Source of the DNA: Gilliamella sp. App6-5
Lineage (GTDB): Bacteria > Pseudomonadota > Gammaproteobacteria > Enterobacterales > Orbaceae
Direction: 5' to 3'
DNA: 64,000 nucleotides
Assembly: GCF_001690525.1 (NCBI RefSeq)
Contig: NZ_LZGT01000019.1
Location: 28,860 to 92,859, forward strand
In this document: positions 7,860 to 16,607 of the stretch, one piece after another
Position numbering within the stretch: position 1 is the first letter of the stretch
How the letters are laid out: each line of letters begins with the position of its first letter
The notes under the pieces: model-generated
The model's database searches: none
Told to the model about the DNA's origin: nothing
What the model saw: the letters and a program-made list of their open reading frames with translations, nothing else
Position numbers and translations under genes: made by a program

Positions 7860-8429
7860 ATGATAACAATTAATATGTTAACTCAGAATCAAAAGCTATC
7901 TGATTTTGAAGATGTCATCGCGTTCTTTGATAAGATTTATGAGTGTATCCCTTGCGAATCAGAGCTAAGCACAAAACTGGATCGAAATGCTTTCTATGCT
8001 TTTGTTGTCATTCATACCATTAGTCATTGGCAAAGTGATGGTTGGTGTAATCTTTTATGGAATTATGCTACAGCAAAATATGTTGTACCGGCAATGAAAG
8101 CAGTAAATTTACTGCAAATTGCAGATGCTTTTGAACAAGTAGAACAAACTTATCCCTTTTCCTATTCAGAATGTGAAAATGAGAAAGAATTATGTAGTTT
8201 AGGCAATTTTATTGAAAACCCACGGCAAAAGCGCAAATACATTTCGTCAGAAAGGTTGCTAGCCATGTCAGATGAACAACGTCAAACCTATTCAAAAAAT
8301 TTTCTCGCTAAATTGCAAATATTAGATGAGTTGGTTACACCTTTATGGGATTATCAAGCACCCGAACAAGAAATTTGGCAACCTGTCATTGATTTTATAA
8401 ATCAACATATAGAGAAACAATCTATATAA
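7860..8429 (+). CDS. DUF4375/DMP19-like protein
   Basis: 189 residues with an AAGGA ribosome-binding site 8 bp before the ATG. It is soluble and acidic with no signal peptide. The segment HWQSDGWCNLLWNYATAKYVVPAMKAVNLLQIADAFEQ has the look of the DUF4375 domain, whose Neisseria member DMP19 is a DNA-mimic protein; the low pI and many Glu/Asp residues agree with that but do not prove it. It lies immediately outside the island att copy and stands alone. The call is a tentative family guess. Confidence 0.5.
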   Translation: MITINMLTQNQKLSDFEDVIAFFDKIYECIPCESELSTKLDRNAFYAFVVIHTISHWQSDGWCNLLWNYATAKYVVPAMKAVNLLQIADAFEQVEQTYPFSYSECENEKELCSLGNFIENPRQKRKYISSERLLAMSDEQRQTYSKNFLAKLQILDELVTPLWDYQAPEQEIWQPVIDFINQHIEKQSI

Positions 8430-8526
8430 CGATTTAACCAAACCAGATTTTCATTATTTATATCACTTGCTCCAATATGGTTATAAGTGTGATAAAGGAC
8501 TATATAAAACGCCAATCTCCGACAAA

Positions 8527-8560
8527 AGTAAAAGGCAGTCACAAACGACTACCTTTTACT
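8527..8560. terminator. Hairpin terminator between convergent genes
   Basis: AGTAAAAGGCAGTC (8527-8540), loop ACAAAC, GACTACCTTTTACT (8547-8560): a 14-bp stem with one G-T wobble, followed by a T-rich stretch. Serves the gene at 7860 and possibly the minus-strand gene at 8630. Confidence 0.65.
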
Positions 8561-8629
8561 GTCTTTATTGAGGTATAACCTTTGTGGGAAATGTGAACAT
8601 ATCCCCGAAATATCCAAACTAATATTAAT

Positions 8630-9160
8630 TTATTTTGCTTTTTCAGTACTACACACTAATTTAGCAAGTGTTCCTTGATGCTGATCTTGGGTGTCAACTG
8701 CCCAACAAGTTTTCAGTGATGTATCAATAGGCTTTGTCAATTGTACTTCGTTATTGTAGTTATAATTACAGCTAGCCCAAAAGCTCAGTTGATTATTAGT
8801 ATCATCACTGCTCTCTAACAACCAAACTGCCTTATATTTTTTCCCATTTATCGTTGCGGGCTTGGGTTTTATTCGTTTTGCTGAGTCAGTTGATTTTCCT
8901 GAATATACTTCCACTTGATTTAGTCGAATAAGAGAACTGGTGTGAGCGATATCTTCTGGCAAGATTAAACCATTAATTTTATTCATATCATAGCCTTTTT
9001 CAGACACTTCCCAGCCTTCAGGCACAACTTGTAGTTCAGGTTTAGCATATTTTATTTTTACCGATTCGGGACAAACTATCTCTTGATTTGCATTAGCTGA
9101 ACGGCAAAGACTCCCCCCCATTACGACAATTGCTGCTAGACTTAAAATTTTACCTTTCAT
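8630..9160 (-). CDS. Exported STY0301-like protein, copy 1
   Basis: 176 residues. The N-terminus MKGKILSLAAIVVMGGSLCRSANA is a clear Sec signal peptide with a probable cut after Ala-Asn-Ala. The mature protein has Cys at the start (IVCPESVKI), a GW motif (VPEGWEVSE), a KYKAVW strand, and Cys residues in SCNYNY, KTCW and LVC that can form disulfides. This pattern resembles the poorly characterised STY0301 family of small periplasmic or secreted proteins. The next gene upstream on the same strand is a paralog with the same signal and the same cysteine plan. Function unknown. Confidence 0.6.
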   Translation of the reverse strand: MKGKILSLAAIVVMGGSLCRSANANQEIVCPESVKIKYAKPELQVVPEGWEVSEKGYDMNKINGLILPEDIAHTSSLIRLNQVEVYSGKSTDSAKRIKPKPATINGKKYKAVWLLESSDDTNNQLSFWASCNYNYNNEVQLTKPIDTSLKTCWAVDTQDQHQGTLAKLVCSTEKAK

Positions 9161-9282
9161 GTTTGCTATTCCTTCTTAATCTTATAAAAAAGCAATGATT
9201 TCTAATAGTTAATATCGTTTTATTAAGTTAAATGCATTAGGCTATTAACTATCCAAAGCAAGGCTATTTTTGCTATCTAACT

Positions 9283-9810
9283 TTATCCGATGTTAGAGCT
9301 TAAACTAACTTTATTTTCACGTTTAGAGTATGATTGTGGACCTTCATATATTTTTTTATCGCAATTTAGTTTTACTTTCGTATTATCTTTTGCATCTTTT
9401 GAAGTGATTACCCAGCAGGTTTTCATGGTCGGATCGATGTGTTTTATCAGGCGAACCCGATTACGTGAATAAGAACAATTAAACCAATAACCAGTATCAT
9501 TGGGTGTATCATAACGGGTATCAACACTCCATGAATCCTTATATTTTTTACCTTTAATGGTAATTGTAAAGGGTATCATCTGTCCTAAATTCACTGGTTT
9601 ACCATGGTATACTTCACCACTATCAACTCGCAAAAACAGATTTTTTTGTTCGGATATTTGCCATCCTTCAGGTAATGTTTCTAATTCGGTGGGGATAGCG
9701 TTTACCTGAACCGAATCAGGGCAAGTTATCTCATAAATTGCATTAGCTGAAAGGGGCAGACAAGCTCCAGCTAATAATATTATGGCAATACTAAAAATTT
9801 TTCCTTTCAT
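9283..9810 (-). CDS. Exported STY0301-like protein, copy 2
   Basis: 175 residues, a paralog of the gene that follows it. It has signal peptide MKGKIFSIAIILLAGACLPL, then EITCPDSVQV, LPEGWQISEQ, GKKYKDSW, FNCSYSRNRV and MKTCW in the same order. It carries an extra C-terminal ~20-residue tail rich in Ser, Lys and Arg. Both genes start with the same MKGKI and similar upstream sequence, indicating a local duplication followed by divergence. Probably periplasmic; no enzymatic motif is visible. Confidence 0.6.
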   Translation of the reverse strand: MKGKIFSIAIILLAGACLPLSANAIYEITCPDSVQVNAIPTELETLPEGWQISEQKNLFLRVDSGEVYHGKPVNLGQMIPFTITIKGKKYKDSWSVDTRYDTPNDTGYWFNCSYSRNRVRLIKHIDPTMKTCWVITSKDAKDNTKVKLNCDKKIYEGPQSYSKRENKVSLSSNIG

Positions 9811-10407
9811 GTTAACTATCCCTTTTTAATTATAAAAAACACAATTTTTATTGTTGAATAATATAACCTTTTTTAAAATATAAGTCATTAATCACTTATA
9901 TTAGGTGATCGATTGTGGATTAAATACATTATTACAAACCTAACTTGTTTTGTAATTCGTGCTGGGTTATGTATTGCTGTTTATTTGTGGGCGCAATTGC
10001 TCTTGAGCTGGAGAAACTTTTCTTTGATGATTTAACCTTAATTTGCCGATAATCATGCTTTTATTCCTCAAATAATATAACAATAGTTGGGTCAATTAGT
10101 TTAACCTATCCACTCGTATTTATAGAATATGAGTGTTGACTATCAAGACACTAAAGCACTAAAAATAAGATAAAGATAAAAAACACCTGAACATAAAATC
10201 AATAAAGCAGCCCTGATTATATGAATTTTCATGTTTTGACAGGATATTAATATTATTTGATGATAGCGCAAAATTTTTATACGGTATGCGTATCATGTTT
10301 AATTACGAAAAATCATTAAAAAATACATTATATATTTTAGTGTGTTATAAATGATAAGTGCACTAATTATTGGCTCTATTCGCTTTCACCGATAGAGCCA
10401 AAAAGTA
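9811..10407. other. Gap with possible remnant or micro-ORF
   Basis: No ordinary gene. On the minus strand an ATG near 10056 with GAGGA upstream opens a 29-codon ORF (MIIGKLRLNHQRK...); a second frame over the same DNA stays open longer and ends in ITQHELQNKLGL, but lacks a start. This could be a tiny gene or a frameshifted fragment. A hairpin GGCTCTAT/ATAGAGCC lies at 10371-10400, near the end of the carbonic anhydrase gene. Confidence 0.3.
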
Positions 10408-11145
10408 TTAATTAACTATCACACGACCATTTAAAGGCTGAATTGGACGGTTGTTATCATGATGTATGATTGAGTGGAATTTTTCAATTTGTTTGGCAGA
10501 TGCGCTACTTTCTTGTTCTAAAATAATCCATCTCACACCTTCCGTACAAGGCGGTGTTGTTAGTGAGCCGCTAAAGCGGTAAAAATCTAATCTATTTGGC
10601 AATAATGCCTTAATATTAACCGACTGACTTAATGTCGCAGTGTTTCCTACTTGTGTCGGAATATGTTTCCAAGCTTTAGCTAATTCGGGGTTAGATTTTC
10701 CCCTATTAAACATAAGACCAACAACCGTTAAGTCACCATTGTCATTTTTATAAACAAAGTGAGCTTCCATCGGAAAGGGTTTACTTTTAATCATATTTTC
10801 GCTTGGTGCATGAAAATGGAATTGTTGTAACGTAAAGATTTCATTATCAATTTCTAAGGTATTACCTTCGTTAACATTGATTTGAATGGTATGACCGTTG
10901 TTGATGATTTCTTGCTTGCTGGGTTTAAACACCAGTTTAAGTTTATCATGATGGGTTTTTAGTGCATGTTCAATATTGATCGGCGATTGATTTTTGCCGT
11001 TTTCACAGGTTGAAAATTCAGGTGAAAGTTTTCCCCAATTTTCGGGTTTAAATTCGCCTTCATAATCCCAATGCGGAGCAGGCTCTACAGCAGCACAAGA
11101 TAAACTGGTTGCCATTAAGGCTGCAATAATTACATTAAATTTCAT
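10408..11145 (-). CDS. cah: Alpha-class carbonic anhydrase, periplasmic
   Basis: 245 residues with signal peptide MKFNVIIAALMATSLSCAAV. It interconverts CO2 and bicarbonate using zinc. The three zinc ligands are visible as His110 and His112 in QFHFHAPSEN and His129 in EAHFVYK; the substrate-pocket segment GSLTTPPCTEGVRW is also intact, with the Cys of that segment and Cys47 able to form the disulfide typical of periplasmic enzymes. Length matches Pasteurellaceae and Neisseria homologues. Monocistronic, separated from the adhesin upstream by a terminator. In a gut bacterium it would help capture bicarbonate or buffer pH. Confidence 0.93.
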   Translation of the reverse strand: MKFNVIIAALMATSLSCAAVEPAPHWDYEGEFKPENWGKLSPEFSTCENGKNQSPINIEHALKTHHDKLKLVFKPSKQEIINNGHTIQINVNEGNTLEIDNEIFTLQQFHFHAPSENMIKSKPFPMEAHFVYKNDNGDLTVVGLMFNRGKSNPELAKAWKHIPTQVGNTATLSQSVNIKALLPNRLDFYRFSGSLTTPPCTEGVRWIILEQESSASAKQIEKFHSIIHHDNNRPIQPLNGRVIVN

Positions 11146-11539
11146 GTTGATTTTACGTTAGAAAGTTGTTTATTGGAGACCAAATTATACGCCACAAAAA
11201 ACCACCTTACTACAATCACACATCATCACTTTTTGATATTTTTATAAAAAAATCGTTTGACATTTATACAAAAAAACCAGCTAAAAAATAGCTGTTTTTT
11301 TGGTACTAATTTTACTCAATTTTTATTATGATAATGTCTAATTGTTTATGTTGAGTAACTCTTCACAGCTTAGGCATCGTCAGTCGGGGAAGTATTTTTC
11401 TTGACTTTCCGTCATTAAAGTACAAGTTTGCTAGATACCCCGCTCAGCGCCTCGGCTTATGCGGGCTTGGTTCTTTGATGGTTTGTCCTTGGTTAGCTTC
11501 ATAAACCTAACTGCGACCTACAGGATTCAGTGATAAATG
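11146..11539. other. Intergenic region with terminator and unexplained GC-richer block
   Basis: Holds the strong bidirectional terminator at 11272-11301. The block 11340-11530 is GC-richer than its surroundings and contains a CCCGC/GCGGG pairing (about 11430-11465), but no ORF or known RNA is recognisable. Confidence 0.4.
11272..11301. terminator. Bidirectional terminator behind the adhesin gene
   Basis: CAGCTA, AAAAA, TAGCTG (11278-11294) with seven T on the right and seven A on the left, so it works in both directions; on the minus strand it would separate adhesin transcription from the carbonic anhydrase gene. Confidence 0.75.
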
Positions 11540-12952
11540 CTAAGGCGTGACACAAACAACTGGACTGGTTTGTTTTTCCGACACATTCTCATTCTTTCCC
11601 CCAATTATTGTTGCATTATAAGCATCCACTACGAATTTTCCAATTGTCCAGGATTCTATCTCTTTTGCATCTGGGTAATCAATCATGTTGCCCCATTCCG
11701 CCAATAATCCAGCTCCTATTTGACGCTGATAATAATTGCCACTTGATGATGGTTTGCCTCCAACAGCACCCTGACAACGACTTCCTAACAAACCAGAACA
11801 GACAGCGTTAGTTAGCTCATTTACCTGTGGCAAACGATAACCTAAATCACGACACCAAGTTTCTGCTTTAGAATAAGTTCTGTAATTTACAATTCCTCCA
11901 TTGACAAACCATTTCTGTAATATAAACCCATATTTCACTACTGCATTACCACGACTATCTCTACCCACTAACTCAAATGTCTGCGGCAAATTTGGCTTAG
12001 TAATTGCACTAGGATGAGGATTGTTCCATTGGCTCTTTGCCTCTGGACCTTTTAGCGTAACACGCGTTACTGGTACTGAATGATCGGATATCCAATAATC
12101 GTTTGCATTTGGTAACGCCCTTGTTACAGTAGCGGTTATTCCCCCATGCGTAACGGGTAACCACGTTAGTTGACTGGCATCAACTCCACCTATATCTAAG
12201 TCAAAATATACACCATCAATTCCTGCGGTTGGAAAGTTTCGTCCGTATTGCGATGGCGTGACTGAGCGCGTAAGGAAACCTTTATCCGGATTCCAGACAG
12301 TAGCCGGACCAGTATGGTCAACAAAAATGCCGTGTATCCAAGTTTCAACTGAGCTCTTTAAAGCTGGTCTTGCAAAGCAAATAAATGGTGATGATTTTGG
12401 GTTGATATAATATGTTGCTGTGTCACCAGTGAAAGTACTACTATTAGGAACGCCGTAACGGGTACTTAAACTACCCTCTTCGCTACTTATTACCACTTTA
12501 TAAGGCGCATTACATATCATTAATACTTCACTACGATTCACTGTTTTACCATTCTTATCTGTAATACTAACCGCTAAATTCCCTGTTGCGGTTATCTCTC
12601 CTGCTTCCTGCCCATCGCCATCATCATCGCCCCAATAATTATAGTTTGTTACTAACTCATTTAAACTTACAGAATTAGTTGATGGCGGGACTAACATTTG
12701 AATATCAGCAAAGCTTTGACCCACTGCAGGTAACTCAATTGGATTTGCGGGTGATGAACTATTGGTTGTAGGGGTGAATTCTCGACCATCCGATAATTTA
12801 ATACCTAATAACTCCGTTGTTGTGGTCACTTTGGTTTTACCACCATCAAACGTTAAATACGGCGCACTACCTTGAATCACTTGGCTAGTATGTACCGTTA
12901 ATGCTTGCGAACCTTGCGAATACGGCAATAACAATACTGGCGCTAATGCCAA
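11540..12952 (-). CDS. DUF823-like adhesin, probably repeat-controlled
   Basis: 470 residues from a TTG at 12952, which cannot be the natural start: the frame is open further upstream to 13153 and contains a long signal-type sequence (SRFFTLRSFISSKL, then KLFKKIPLALAPVLLLPYSQ, cut near SQA). No ATG lies in this frame. Two ATGs with a good AAGGTGG site lie beyond a 7-bp repeat tract, each in a different frame, so the gene appears OFF in this sequence. The exported part has Ig-like beta-rich stretches, an acidic DDDGDGQEAGE segment that may bind calcium, and a C-terminal Cys-rich region (ETWCRDLGYRLPQVNELTNA) like a C-type-lectin fold. The family assignment to DUF823-domain adhesins is from memory of similar proteins. 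Confidence 0.7.
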   Translation of the reverse strand: MALAPVLLLPYSQGSQALTVHTSQVIQGSAPYLTFDGGKTKVTTTTELLGIKLSDGREFTPTTNSSSPANPIELPAVGQSFADIQMLVPPSTNSVSLNELVTNYNYWGDDDGDGQEAGEITATGNLAVSITDKNGKTVNRSEVLMICNAPYKVVISSEEGSLSTRYGVPNSSTFTGDTATYYINPKSSPFICFARPALKSSVETWIHGIFVDHTGPATVWNPDKGFLTRSVTPSQYGRNFPTAGIDGVYFDLDIGGVDASQLTWLPVTHGGITATVTRALPNANDYWISDHSVPVTRVTLKGPEAKSQWNNPHPSAITKPNLPQTFELVGRDSRGNAVVKYGFILQKWFVNGGIVNYRTYSKAETWCRDLGYRLPQVNELTNAVCSGLLGSRCQGAVGGKPSSSGNYYQRQIGAGLLAEWGNMIDYPDAKEIESWTIGKFVVDAYNATIIGGKNENVSEKQTSPVVCVTP

Positions 12953-13060
12953 CGGGATTTTTTTAAATAATTTGGTGGATAATTTTGATGATATAAACGA
13001 GCGAAGTGTAAAAAACCGGCTAATGCAATTGTTGGATAAACTTAAGACATAGGTTTGCCA

Positions 13061-13148
13061 TGTCTGTTGTCTGTTGTCTGTTGTCTGTTGTCTGTTGTCT
13101 GTTGTCTGTTGTCTGTTGTCTGTTGTCTGTTGTCTGTTGTCTGTTGTC
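13061..13148 (-). repeat. Heptanucleotide repeat tract, 12.6 copies
   Basis: TGTCTGT repeated 12 times plus TGTC on the plus strand, that is (ACAGACA)n on the coding strand, perfect throughout. It lies within the 5' coding part of the adhesin and encodes repeats of QQTTDNR in every frame without stops. Since 7 is not a multiple of 3, each gain or loss of a unit changes the frame of the adhesin. Confidence 0.97.
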
Positions 13149-13161
13149 CAAGATTATACTG

Positions 13162-13178
13162 CATAACATCCCACCTTA
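13162..13178 (-). promoter_or_regulatory. Ribosome-binding site with two alternative ATG starts for the adhesin
   Basis: On the minus strand TAAGGTGGG is followed by ATG at 13169 and ATG at 13164. The second (MQYNLG...) is best spaced. Relative to the adhesin frame (codon starts congruent to 1 modulo 3) the two ATGs are in frames 2 and 0, so neither reads into the adhesin with the present repeat number. Confidence 0.7.
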
Positions 13179-14049
13179 CAAATAAAATATTGTTTTATTT
13201 ATTTTTTATGATTATTAGCCTGTAAAAAAGCTAATTTAATTTTTACCGTTAAAATTATAATGTTAAAAAAAAGCTTGGCTAGTTTTTTTGGTGATTTTTT
13301 GTAAAGGAATGTAAAAAAAACATATTAAGCTTTGGAGAAAGCTTTAAGGGATTGAAATTTTTTTTTGATTTTTGTAAAAAACAACAAGGTAAAAACATAA
13401 TAAAATCAATACGCACCTGACTGTTTTTATAGTTTTCGGGTTTGGGTGACAGTATTTGACTATAATTTGTGTGATTGGGTTTCGGACATGTTGAGCTTTT
13501 TGTAGTGGAACCAATAGCAACAGTGACAACGGTCGAGTTAGGAAATTAGCAAACTCCTTAACACCCCACACTTTGGCTACAGAATGCGACCGACTTATAT
13601 TTACTCGTATCAACCTGATACTCGTCTTTTGATGTCATATTCACTTTGCTCAGGTGTTCAAATTTATTCCAAACAAAGCCCTGATCCTCGCCAAACATCC
13701 ATATTTGCTATGCTAAGCTCGCTTAGTTGTCGACGCATTCTAGCACAGTGAAAGGGTAGCCATATTGACCTTACAATATTAAGGGAATGTTTTTTTACTA
13801 TAAAAACCTTTCATTTATCAAGTTGATTTTACTTAATATTTAAAAATAACTACAATGATAATATTCAATCCAATTGTGATCATTTAAATTTCTTTTAGCA
13901 ACCCATTAATTTGATAAGAAGATTAAAAAATTAAATACATATCCAAAAAAACGTGGTTTTAAGCGTATTTGTTGTAACAACGAAATAAATAAGTGGGTAT
14001 TTTAAGATAAAAAAAACCTGCTATAAACAGGCTATAGGGATTCGGAAAT
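13179..14049. other. Gap without a supported gene
   Basis: An 89-codon frame at 13344-13613 (minus, TTG start) has no family resemblance. Another minus-strand frame reads MTSKDEYQVDTSKYKSVAFC, stops, then continues NSTVVTVAIGSTTKSSTC; this may be a decayed coding sequence. The first ~150 bp next to the adhesin are very AT-rich and should hold its promoter. Confidence 0.4.
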
Positions 14050-14125
14050 TGGCTCCTCCAACAGGACTTGAACCTGTGACATACGGATTAACAGTCCGCC
14101 GTTCTACCGACTGAACTATGGAGGA
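14050..14125 (-). tRNA. tRNA-Asn (anticodon GTT)
   Basis: The minus strand reads TCCTCCATAGTTCAGTCGGT in the D-arm half, an anticodon loop CTGTTAA giving GTT, T-arm GGTTCAAGTCC, and acceptor TGGAGGAG followed by encoded CCA. It closely resembles E. coli tRNA-Asn. Confidence 0.97.
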
Positions 14126-14270
14126 ACACTTAACACGCAGAATATTAACTATTTATAATGACAATGTCAATCTCTAAAACACTAAACAAAATCAACTGCT
14201 CAGCTTGTAAGCAAATTCTATGATTACTGTGTTAAAATAATAGGTAAGTGATATAAAAGGTAGAATAAAA

Positions 14271-14849
14271 TTGATGAAAAAAAATATTTGTGTTTTTTGT
14301 GGTGCAAGCGATGGTAGTCGCCTAGAATATCGGACTTATGCTGAACAATTAGGTAAAATATTAGCTGAGCAAAACAGGCGTTTAATCTATGGTGGTGGTA
14401 ATAAAGGCTTAATGGGTATTATTGCTAACGCAGTCTTAGCTCATGGAGGCGAGGTAATTGGCATCATTCCTGAGCGTTTAGTCAAAGCCGAAACAGCTCA
14501 CCATGGTATCACTCGTTTAGAAGTGGTGGATAATATGCATCAGCGCAAAGCAAGACTTTCTGAGCTTGCCGATGGCTTTATTGCAATGCCGGGCGGAACA
14601 GGTACACTAGAAGAAATTTTTGAAGTCTGGACGGGTATGCAAATCGGTTATCACGAAAAGCCGGTGGCTTTATTTAATCCAGCTGAATTTTGGCAACCTA
14701 TGCTCAATTTTTTACAACATGCTGTGAATGAAGGGTTTGTTCGAGATAGTTTTTATAAAACATTAATCGTTTCGGAAGATCCACAATCGATATTACAACA
14801 AATAGATCACTTTATTCCTAAAGATTTACAGCGTTGGGTAAAAAAATAA
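14271..14849 (+). CDS. LOG-family protein (TIGR00730 type)
   Basis: 192 residues; AAGG lies ~10 bp before the ATGATG start. Rossmann-type N-terminus (ICVFCGASDG), then GGGNKGLMG, the Gln-Arg-Lys region HQRKARL (residues 90-96) and the diagnostic PGGTGTLEE (107-115). Enzymes with this motif hydrolyse nucleoside 5'-monophosphates to base plus ribose 5-phosphate (plant LOG, bacterial YgdH/PpnN relatives). Older annotations call them lysine decarboxylase, which the sequence does not support. Cytoplasmic, monocistronic, with a terminator right after it. The physiological substrate is uncertain. Confidence 0.9.
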   Translation: MMKKNICVFCGASDGSRLEYRTYAEQLGKILAEQNRRLIYGGGNKGLMGIIANAVLAHGGEVIGIIPERLVKAETAHHGITRLEVVDNMHQRKARLSELADGFIAMPGGTGTLEEIFEVWTGMQIGYHEKPVALFNPAEFWQPMLNFLQHAVNEGFVRDSFYKTLIVSEDPQSILQQIDHFIPKDLQRWVKK

Positions 14850-14861
14850 TGTATTGATGAT

Positions 14862-14890
14862 AAAAAACGCCATCTTTTGATGGCGCTTTT
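14862..14890. terminator. Bidirectional terminator between LOG gene and fruA
   Basis: CGCCATC, TTTT, GATGGCG (14868-14885) with A6 on the left and T4 on the right; lies between convergent genes and ends both. Confidence 0.8.
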
Positions 14891-14906
14891 ATTTATATGA
14901 TTAAAA

Positions 14907-16598
14907 TTAAGCGGCAGTTGCAGCTTCTGACTCTGGTTGTTTAATAAATGCATAAGCCACACCAGCAATAACAGAACCTGTCACAATAGATAACAAGTAG
15001 CCAACTACAGGTTTAACCACGCCAGGAATCGCTAAGGCAAATAACCCACCATGTGGCGTCATTAATGTTGAGCCAAAGGCTAACGCCATGCCACCAGTAA
15101 TTGCCCCACCAATAATACAACATGGGATAACACGTAATGGATCACGAGCAGCAAATGGAATTGCTCCTTCGGAGATAAAGCATAAACCTAATACCAATGA
15201 AGCTTTACCACTTTCTTGTTCAGTTTTAGCAAATTTTTTGCTCGCAATAAGTGTTGCTAAGCCCATTGCTAAAGGTGGAACCATACCACCAGCCATAACC
15301 GCTGCCATTGGTGCATAAACTTGTGCTGAAATTAAACCTGTACCAAATGCGTAAGCAACTTTATTAATTGGCCCACCCATATCAGTACACATCATTCCGC
15401 CTAAAATAGCCCCCAATATAACCGCATTCGCCGTACCCATTGAATTTAACCATACTGTTACAACGTTCATTAACCATGCAATCGGAGTACCAACAATAAA
15501 TTGCATCACAAGACCTGTAATAAGCGTTGCAAATAGTGGTACGATTAGTATCGGTTTTAATGCCTCTAGCGTTTTTGGTAATGGTAAATATTTTGTGATT
15601 AATAGCGCCAAATAACCAGCAAAATAACCAATAATAATCCCACCTAAAAAGCCTGCACCAGTTGATACCGCAAGTAAACCACCCACAAGCCCCGGTGCAA
15701 GCCCAGGTCTATCAGCAATAGAATAAGCAATATAACCTGAAAGCAATGGCACCATAAGTGAGAAAGCAAGCCCTCCAATTTGAGCTAAATGTGGTTCACC
15801 TATTAATTTTTGCACCCCATCAACCATTTCAAATGAACCAAAAGCAAATGAAAGCGCAATAATCAAACCACCGGCAACCACCATTGGTAACATGTAAGAT
15901 ACGCCGGTTAATAGATGTTGATAAACACCTTTTTTATCATTGCTTGATTCAGTTTTTGCAGCGTTGGCTGGCTGATAAACCGTTGCTTCTTCAAATGCTT
16001 TATCAAATTCTTGTGCTGTTTTTTTCAAGGCTGGGCCTGTTTTAGTGCGATAAAGTTTTTTACCTACAAATTTGCTTAAGTCGACATCGATATCACAAGC
16101 AGCGATAACCACATCAGCCGAAGCAACCTCTTCTGGAGTGAGTTCGTTACCTACACCAACTGAACCACGAGTTTCAACTTTACACCACCAACCCCGTTTT
16201 TTGGCTTCTTCTTCAATGGCTTCTGCCGCCATAAAAGTATGAGCAACGCCTGTTGGACAAGCCGTAACAGCAACAATACGTTTTACACCATGACTTGGCG
16301 TTGCTGTTGGTGCCTCCTCGGCAGATTGTTCATAAACACCCGCTTTACTTTGTGCATCAGTTAAAATCTGTTTTGGATTAGCAAAAAGTTGATTTAAGTC
16401 TTCAACGACATACACTTTTTTGCCAACCACAGATTTATCACTTATGGTTCCCGAACCGACAGCAACAATAACGTCTGCCGATACAGCAGTGTCAACCATG
16501 TTTAAATTTAAGGCATTTGCCGCTAAAGCTAATTCTGCTTTAGCTAAACGTCCATTAACTGGACCTGCATGACTACCTTCAATAATATATATATTCAT
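14907..16598 (-). CDS. fruA: Fructose PTS enzyme IIB'BC
   Basis: 563 residues, the usual length of enterobacterial FruA. The N-terminal ~95 residues are the degenerate IIB' domain. The active IIB follows, with phosphocysteine Cys114 in VTACPTGVAHTF. From about residue 225 comes the hydrophobic IIC channel with GGMMCTDMGGPINK and the conserved EGAIPFAARDP loop. It imports fructose and releases fructose 1-phosphate using phosphate from FruB. It ends the fruBKA operon, nine bases after fruK. Confidence 0.96.
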   Translation of the reverse strand: MNIYIIEGSHAGPVNGRLAKAELALAANALNLNMVDTAVSADVIVAVGSGTISDKSVVGKKVYVVEDLNQLFANPKQILTDAQSKAGVYEQSAEEAPTATPSHGVKRIVAVTACPTGVAHTFMAAEAIEEEAKKRGWWCKVETRGSVGVGNELTPEEVASADVVIAACDIDVDLSKFVGKKLYRTKTGPALKKTAQEFDKAFEEATVYQPANAAKTESSNDKKGVYQHLLTGVSYMLPMVVAGGLIIALSFAFGSFEMVDGVQKLIGEPHLAQIGGLAFSLMVPLLSGYIAYSIADRPGLAPGLVGGLLAVSTGAGFLGGIIIGYFAGYLALLITKYLPLPKTLEALKPILIVPLFATLITGLVMQFIVGTPIAWLMNVVTVWLNSMGTANAVILGAILGGMMCTDMGGPINKVAYAFGTGLISAQVYAPMAAVMAGGMVPPLAMGLATLIASKKFAKTEQESGKASLVLGLCFISEGAIPFAARDPLRVIPCCIIGGAITGGMALAFGSTLMTPHGGLFALAIPGVVKPVVGYLLSIVTGSVIAGVAYAFIKQPESEAATAA

Positions 16599-16607
16599 GA
16601 ATACTCC

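Noticed and set aside
13344..13613. 89-codon ORF with TTG start
   Set aside because: No ribosome-binding site, no family resemblance and odd composition; an overlapping frame looks more protein-like, so at most a decayed sequence.
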